This document shows positions 46,392 to 50,549 of a stretch of 50,549 nucleotides of DNA, piece after piece. Origin of the DNA: Oscillospiraceae bacterium (lineage in GTDB: Bacteria; Bacillota; Clostridia; Oscillospirales; Oscillospiraceae). The stretch is from positions 1-50,549 of the forward strand of contig SVLB01000015.1 of NCBI GenBank assembly GCA_015068135.1, written 5' to 3'. The translations under genes and the position numbers were made by a program. Numbering within the stretch: the stretch's first letter is position 1; every line of letters begins with the position of its first letter. Under the pieces are notes generated by a model. That model saw only the letters and a list, made by a program, of their open reading frames with translations, was not told where the DNA came from and ran no database searches.

Positions 46392-47114
46392 TTGGCATCA
46401 GTCAAGTACAAACGCGTTCTGCTGAAGGTCAGCGGAGAGGCTCTTGCAGGCCAGCTGCATCGGGGCCTGGATTTTGACATTATTAACGGACTTTGCCGCT
46501 CTATCCGCACCTGTGTGGATATGGGCGTACAGATCGGCCTTGTGATCGGTGCCGGCAATTTCTGGCGGGGCGTGAAGGACGGCGCGGATAAAATGCAGCG
46601 TTCCCATGCCGATGCCATGGGTATGCTGGGTACGGTCATGAACGCCATCGCCGTTGCCGATGCTTTGGAAAAGCACGGCATGGATGCCCGGGTCCTCAGT
46701 GCTGTGGAGATGCACAAGTTTGCCGAGTACTATACCCGGGATGTTGCCGAGCGCTACTTAAACGAGGGTAAAGTGGTCCTGTTTGCCGCCGGTACGGGCA
46801 ATCCCTATTTCTCCACCGATACCGGTGCGGTACTGCGTGGGGTAGAGATCGAAGCAGACGCGATCCTAATGGCAAAGAACATCGATGCCATCTATTCTGC
46901 CGACCCTGCCAAGGATCCAACAGCGACCCGTTATACCCAGCTTACCTATGCCGAAGCCCTGGCCAAGAACCTCAAGGCCACAGATATCACCGCCATGGCC
47001 CTGGCTATGGACAATGATATGACCATGGTCTGCTTCGGCTTGGATGAAGAAAACAGCATTGTACGTGTGGTCAGCGGCGAAGCCATTGGCACCACTGTCA
47101 AAAACAATTTCTAA
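46392..47114 (+). CDS. pyrH: UMP kinase
   Basis: Converts UMP to UDP with ATP, as a hexamer regulated by nucleotides. The 240-aa protein has the amino-acid-kinase fold: RVLLKVSGEALAG at the start, VIGAGNFWRG, the TGNPYFSTDTGAVLRG nucleotide-binding region, and ILMAKNIDAIYSADP. TTG at 46392 lies 8 bp after AAGGAG; a GTG at 46383 overlaps that site. First gene of the cluster, followed 13 bp later by frr, the usual order in Firmicutes. Confidence 0.95.
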   Translation: MASVKYKRVLLKVSGEALAGQLHRGLDFDIINGLCRSIRTCVDMGVQIGLVIGAGNFWRGVKDGADKMQRSHADAMGMLGTVMNAIAVADALEKHGMDARVLSAVEMHKFAEYYTRDVAERYLNEGKVVLFAAGTGNPYFSTDTGAVLRGVEIEADAILMAKNIDAIYSADPAKDPTATRYTQLTYAEALAKNLKATDITAMALAMDNDMTMVCFGLDEENSIVRVVSGEAIGTTVKNNF

Positions 47115-47127
47115 GGAGGAAACACTC

Positions 47128-47682
47128 ATGAGCGTTGATTTTAAGGATTACGGAAGAAGAATGGAAAAGGCATTGGACCATTTGGCCGATGAGTTTGGCG
47201 CTGTTCGCGCGGGCCGTGCCAATGCAAAGGTTCTTGACCGCATCAGTGTGGAATACTATGGAAGTGAAACACCCCTCAACGGTGTTGCCACCATTTCCTC
47301 CCCGGATGCCCGTACCCTGGTGATCCAGCCCTGGGATACCAGCCTTTTGAAGGAGATCCAGAAGGCCATCCAGTCCAGCGACCTGGGCATCAACCCCCAG
47401 AACGACGGCAAGGTCATCCGTCTGGTATTCCCCCAGCTGACGGAAGAGCGCCGTAAGGAGCTGACCAAGCAGGTGAAGAAGTACGCAGAGGAGGCAAAGG
47501 TCGCCATGCGTAATATTCGCCGTGACGGTATGGACTATGTGAAGAAGCTGAAGAAGAACTCCGAGATCACCGAGGACGATCAGAAGAAGGCTGAAAAGGA
47601 TCTGCAGGATCTGCTGGATAAGTATATCAAGCGTGCAGATGAGGCCCTTGCCGCCAAGGAAAAGGAGCTTATGGCCATCTGA
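47128..47682 (+). CDS. frr: Ribosome recycling factor
   Basis: Splits post-termination ribosomes together with EF-G. The 184-aa protein is standard length: FGAVRAGRANAKVLDRISVE, the EYYGSETPLNGVATIS hinge, and VRLVFPQLTEERRKEL-type sequence (IRLVFPQLTEERRKEL) with the long three-helix bundle after it. AAGGAGGAAAC precedes the ATG at 47128. It lies between pyrH and uppS as in most Firmicutes. Confidence 0.97.
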   Translation: MSVDFKDYGRRMEKALDHLADEFGAVRAGRANAKVLDRISVEYYGSETPLNGVATISSPDARTLVIQPWDTSLLKEIQKAIQSSDLGINPQNDGKVIRLVFPQLTEERRKELTKQVKKYAEEAKVAMRNIRRDGMDYVKKLKKNSEITEDDQKKAEKDLQDLLDKYIKRADEALAAKEKELMAI

Positions 47683-47695
47683 GGCCATTGATACC

Positions 47696-47720
47696 AAAGG
47701 GGGCGCTTGCGTCCCCTTTC
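47696..47720 (+). terminator. Intercistronic hairpin between frr and uppS
   Basis: AAAGGGGGCGC pairs with GCGTCCCCTTT, followed by only a short C/T run. It may act as a partial terminator or as an RNA-stability element dividing pyrH-frr from uppS and the genes after it. Confidence 0.55.
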
Positions 47721-47734
47721 TGCGTGAGGTTACT

Positions 47735-48472
47735 ATGGCATTTTTTAGAAAGAACAAAAAGAATGAAGCCCCCGTAAACGTCCCGGAGCATATTGCGATC
47801 ATTATGGACGGAAACGGCCGCTGGGCCAAAAAGCGGGGACTTCCCAGGACTGCCGGTCACCGGGCCGGTGCGGAGGCCTTTCGGCGTATTGCCAATTACA
47901 GCCGTAGCATTGGGCTTAAATATTTGACAGTCTATGCTTTTTCCACAGAGAACTGGAAACGCTCAGAAGAGGAGGTTTCCGGCATTATGAAGCTGTTGGG
48001 CAGGTATTTGGAGGAGGCCTTGGCGGATATGGAAAAGAACCATGTACGCTTTTGCTTCTTTGGAGATCTGTCCCGGTTGAGCCCGGAACTGCAGACCCTT
48101 TGCCGGGATGCCCAGGAGCGGAGCCGCTGTTATGATGAGGTGCAGGTGAATTTCTGCCTCAACTATGGCGGACGGGACGAATTGGTCAGAGCCGCCAGGA
48201 CCTTTGCAGCGCAGGTCGCGGAAGGGAAATGTGGGCCTGAGGATCTGACCGAGGAGGCATTTTCCAACTATCTGTACTCTGCCGGTGTCCCGGATCCGGA
48301 GCTGATCATTCGCCCCTCCGGGGAGATGCGAACCAGTAATTTCCTTTTGTGGCAGTCTGCCTATTCTGAATATGTATTTATGGATGTGCTGTGGCCGGAC
48401 TTTGGGCCGGAACAGCTGGATGCGGCCATAGAAGAATATAACCGCCGTAACCGGCGTTTTGGAGGTACCTGA
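47735..48472 (+). CDS. uppS: Undecaprenyl diphosphate synthase (isoprenyl transferase)
   Basis: Makes C55 undecaprenyl diphosphate, the lipid carrier for cell-wall precursors. The 245-aa cis-prenyltransferase has IAIIMDGNGRWAKKR (catalytic Asp and phosphate loop), LTVYAFSTENWKRS, NYGGRDELVRA and LIIRPSGEMRTSNFLLWQSAYSE-type motifs. ATG at 47735 with GTGAGG upstream; the longer frame overlaps frr and the hairpin. cdsA follows 2 bp later. Confidence 0.96.
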   Translation: MAFFRKNKKNEAPVNVPEHIAIIMDGNGRWAKKRGLPRTAGHRAGAEAFRRIANYSRSIGLKYLTVYAFSTENWKRSEEEVSGIMKLLGRYLEEALADMEKNHVRFCFFGDLSRLSPELQTLCRDAQERSRCYDEVQVNFCLNYGGRDELVRAARTFAAQVAEGKCGPEDLTEEAFSNYLYSAGVPDPELIIRPSGEMRTSNFLLWQSAYSEYVFMDVLWPDFGPEQLDAAIEEYNRRNRRFGGT

Positions 48473-48474
48473 AT

Positions 48475-49296
48475 ATGAAGACCCGAATTCTTGCTGCAGC
48501 GGCATTGCTGCCCTGCCTGCTTGCCATCGTTTTGTTTTTACCCACGGTGGTCACCGCCATTTTGTTTGGTGTGATGGCCGCCATCGCCGCCTGGGAGCTG
48601 ACCTGGAGCACCGGCTTTGTCAAGCACCCGAGGCTCATTGCCTATAGCTGTGTATGCGCCTTTTTGGTTGCTCTTTGGAGCAATCTCAGCGGTGCGTATG
48701 TATGGATGCTGGTTGGCGTTTTGGCTATGATCGTCCTCATGTTTATGGAGGTTATGCTCAGCGATATGAAGCTGCCCTTTGATAAGGTGGTGGTATGCCT
48801 GGCTGCGGGACTTTTGATCCCCTTCCTGTTTACTTCCATCGTGCGCCTGCATTCTTCCTTTAACGGACGCTTTTACGTTATGATCCCCTTTGTGATCGCC
48901 TTTATTTCCGACAGCGGTGCCTACTTTGCCGGACGGTTTTTGGGCAAGCACAAGCTTGCCCCCACCATCAGTCCCAAAAAGACGGTGGAAGGCGCTGTCG
49001 GCGGCCTTTTGGGCGCAGTGTTGGGGATGGTGATCTATGGCCTTGTGCTGCAGTTTGCCTTTGACTTCTCCGTCAACTATTTTGCCTGTGTGGTCTATGG
49101 CCTTTTGGGTGCGGTTGCCGGTATTTTCGGTGACCTTTGCTTCTCCTGCATCAAGCGGCAGACCGGCATTAAGGACTACAGCAACCTGATCCCCGGTCAC
49201 GGTGGTATTCTGGACCGGTTTGATTCCAATATCATCATTGCTCCGCTGGTGGAGATCCTGATGATTTGGTGGCCCGTGGCGGTAAGACTATGGTAA
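48475..49296 (+). CDS. cdsA: Phosphatidate cytidylyltransferase
   Basis: Forms CDP-diacylglycerol from phosphatidate and CTP, the branch point of phospholipid synthesis. The 273-aa protein has about eight membrane segments. The conserved C-terminal signature reads FGDLCFSCIKRQTGIKDYSN followed by IPGHGGILDRFDS. ISPKKTVEGAVGG is the other hallmark. It overlaps dxr by 7 bp, so the two are translationally coupled. Confidence 0.96.
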   Translation: MKTRILAAAALLPCLLAIVLFLPTVVTAILFGVMAAIAAWELTWSTGFVKHPRLIAYSCVCAFLVALWSNLSGAYVWMLVGVLAMIVLMFMEVMLSDMKLPFDKVVVCLAAGLLIPFLFTSIVRLHSSFNGRFYVMIPFVIAFISDSGAYFAGRFLGKHKLAPTISPKKTVEGAVGGLLGAVLGMVIYGLVLQFAFDFSVNYFACVVYGLLGAVAGIFGDLCFSCIKRQTGIKDYSNLIPGHGGILDRFDSNIIIAPLVEILMIWWPVAVRLW

Positions 49297-50432
49297 AGTG
49301 TGTCAGCATTTTAGGCTCCACCGGCTCCATTGGGCGGCAGAGTCTGGATATTATTGACCACCTGGGAATCCGGGTGGGGGCGCTGACTGCCCAATCCAGT
49401 GTGGAACGGATGGCACAGCAGTGTAAACAATACCTGCCCAAACTGGCAGTCATGGGAACCCGGGAGGCGGCTGAGCAATTGCGCGCTTGTCTTGGGGATC
49501 TTCCCGTGAAGGTCTCCTGGGGTGAGGAGGGGCTCATGGAGGCCGCCACCTTGCCGGAGGCGGATTGTGTGATCACTGCCGTGGTGGGCATGGTGGGTCT
49601 TAAGCCTACTTTGGCCGCTATTGATGCCAAAAAGCGGATCGGTCTTGCCAACAAGGAGACCCTGGTCTGTGCCGGCCAGCTGGTGATGGAGGCGGCCCGT
49701 AAACACGGGGCGCAGATCATTCCCGTGGACTCGGAGCATTCTGCCATCTTCCAGTGCCTTATGGGAGAATCCCATAAGCAGGTGGAGCGTTTGATTCTGA
49801 CCTGCTCCGGCGGCCCCTTCTACGGTATGGATCCGGAAAAACTGCGCAAGGTAACCAAAGCCGATGCCCTGAAGCATCCCAACTGGAAGATGGGCGCCAA
49901 GATCACCGTGGACTGTGCGACCCTTATGAACAAGGGCCTGGAGGTCATTGAGGCTATGCGCCTTTATGATATGCCTCTGGAGAAGGTGGATGTGGTGATC
50001 CACCGACAGAGCATCATTCACTCTATGGTAGAGTTCTGTGACGGTGCTGTCATGGCACAGATGGGCACCCCGGATATGCGCCTTCCCATTCAGCTTGCCA
50101 TGACCTATCCGGAACGGAAGGACTGTGTGGTGGAGAAGCTGGACCTGCTCACCTGCGGACCGCTGACCTTTGATAAGCCCGACGAAGAGGCGTTTCCCTG
50201 CCTTGCCCTGGCGAGGGCCTGCGGAAAAGCCGGTGGTACAGCCTGCCCTGCCATGAATGGCGCCAACGAAGAGGCTGTTGGCTTGTTCCTTGCGGACCGC
50301 ATCGGCTTTTATGATATTTACCGCCTGGTGAAAAAAGCGGTGGATGCCGTTGAATTTATTGAAAATCCCGACCTGACGCAGATTTTGGAGGCGGATGCCA
50401 AGGCACGCCGGATCGTCAGAGAATCCCTGTAA
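49290..50432 (+). CDS. dxr: 1-deoxy-D-xylulose 5-phosphate reductoisomerase
   Basis: Second step of the MEP isoprenoid pathway, giving MEP with NADPH and a divalent metal. The 380-aa protein starts MVKCVSILGSTGSIGRQSLD (NADPH loop). ANKETLVCAGQLVM, the metal site VDSEHSAIFQCL, and HPNWKMGAKITVDCATLMNK are conserved. ATG at 49290 lies inside the end of cdsA; earlier in-frame starts are rejected by family alignment. The cluster order cdsA-dxr-rseP is typical. Confidence 0.97.
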   Translation: MVKCVSILGSTGSIGRQSLDIIDHLGIRVGALTAQSSVERMAQQCKQYLPKLAVMGTREAAEQLRACLGDLPVKVSWGEEGLMEAATLPEADCVITAVVGMVGLKPTLAAIDAKKRIGLANKETLVCAGQLVMEAARKHGAQIIPVDSEHSAIFQCLMGESHKQVERLILTCSGGPFYGMDPEKLRKVTKADALKHPNWKMGAKITVDCATLMNKGLEVIEAMRLYDMPLEKVDVVIHRQSIIHSMVEFCDGAVMAQMGTPDMRLPIQLAMTYPERKDCVVEKLDLLTCGPLTFDKPDEEAFPCLALARACGKAGGTACPAMNGANEEAVGLFLADRIGFYDIYRLVKKAVDAVEFIENPDLTQILEADAKARRIVRESL

Positions 50433-50444
50433 GCGAGGTTATTT

Positions 50445-50549
50445 ATGAGCATTCTGTTTGCAATCGTTTTGTTTAGCTTGCTGATCTTTTTGCATGAGCT
50501 TGGGCATTTTGTGGCAGCGAAGCTGTCCGGTGTCCAGGTCAATGAATTT
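50445..50549 (+). CDS. rseP: RseP-type site-2 zinc metalloprotease, N terminus (cut by window edge)
   Basis: Intramembrane protease that cleaves anti-sigma factors and signal-peptide remnants. Only 35 codons are visible: a first membrane segment with the HExxH zinc motif in LIFLHELGHFVAAK. This is the normal N-terminal location in RseP. AGCGAGG precedes the ATG, 12 bp after dxr. Confidence 0.9.
   Translation, partial: MSILFAIVLFSLLIFLHELGHFVAAKLSGVQVNEF

Overview
The window looks like a chromosomal segment of a spore-forming, anaerobic, gut-type Clostridia, most likely an Oscillospiraceae/Ruminococcaceae-like member of the Bacillota. The grounds are sporulation genes (spoIIGA-sigE, spoVAC and a SipL-like DUF3794/LysM gene), strong GGAGG ribosome sites, TTGACA/TATAAT-type promoters, a glycyl-radical enzyme (strict anaerobiosis), Rex, and dispersed palindromic repeats of the kind common in Oscillospirales genomes. 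No genus is claimed.

Layout. 1-1000: the start of a kinase-like gene, then tRNA-Pro(TGG) followed downstream by a 400-bp array of hairpins that contains a duplicated, interrupted copy of the tRNA 3' end. 1004-2849: a minus-strand operon DUF3786 > NUDIX > peptide-deformylase-like > PAS. 3130-4477: LytTR, DUF3021 and spoVAC. 4480-15460: an accessory region. Its first part (4.5-12.7 kb) is a complete Type I restriction-modification locus (Fic, HsdM, HsdS, a solo PD-(D/E)XK nuclease, HsdR). Its second part (12.9-15.3 kb) has two unrecognised genes. Each part ends on its right with a copy of the 3' end of spoVAC, as if the end of this sporulation gene has been an integration site at least twice.

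15.6-27.8 kb: envelope and metabolic genes. These are a DUF4375 membrane protein with a lipoprotein; AraC regulator / GRE activase / a short, unassigned glycyl-radical enzyme; a PHP phosphatase; a GH127 beta-L-arabinofuranosidase; an XRE regulator facing a duplicated-domain lipoprotein; and a PfkB kinase / NlpC-P60 lipoprotein / P-loop kinase operon. 27.9-31.2 kb: an FHA-FtsW/RodA fusion overlapping a class B penicillin-binding protein, a glycosyltransferase/transpeptidase pair for peptidoglycan. 31.3-40.6 kb: SipL-like, a beta-helix lipoprotein, two COG0523-type GTPases (one with a 103-residue His-rich linker), RarA, DUF951, and spoIIGA-sigE.

40.8-50.5 kb: a strongly expressed-looking clan-A glycoside hydrolase with a sugar isomerase/epimerase, Rex, GlnRS on the minus strand, then the conserved pyrH-frr-uppS-cdsA-dxr-rseP cluster linking ribosome recycling, undecaprenyl and phospholipid precursors, isoprenoids and site-2 proteolysis.

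Most notable for follow-up: serial integration at spoVAC; palindromic repeats inserted in frame in hsdM and hsdR; the 636-residue glycyl-radical enzyme with a CWE active site; and the hairpin array built around tRNA-Pro fragments.
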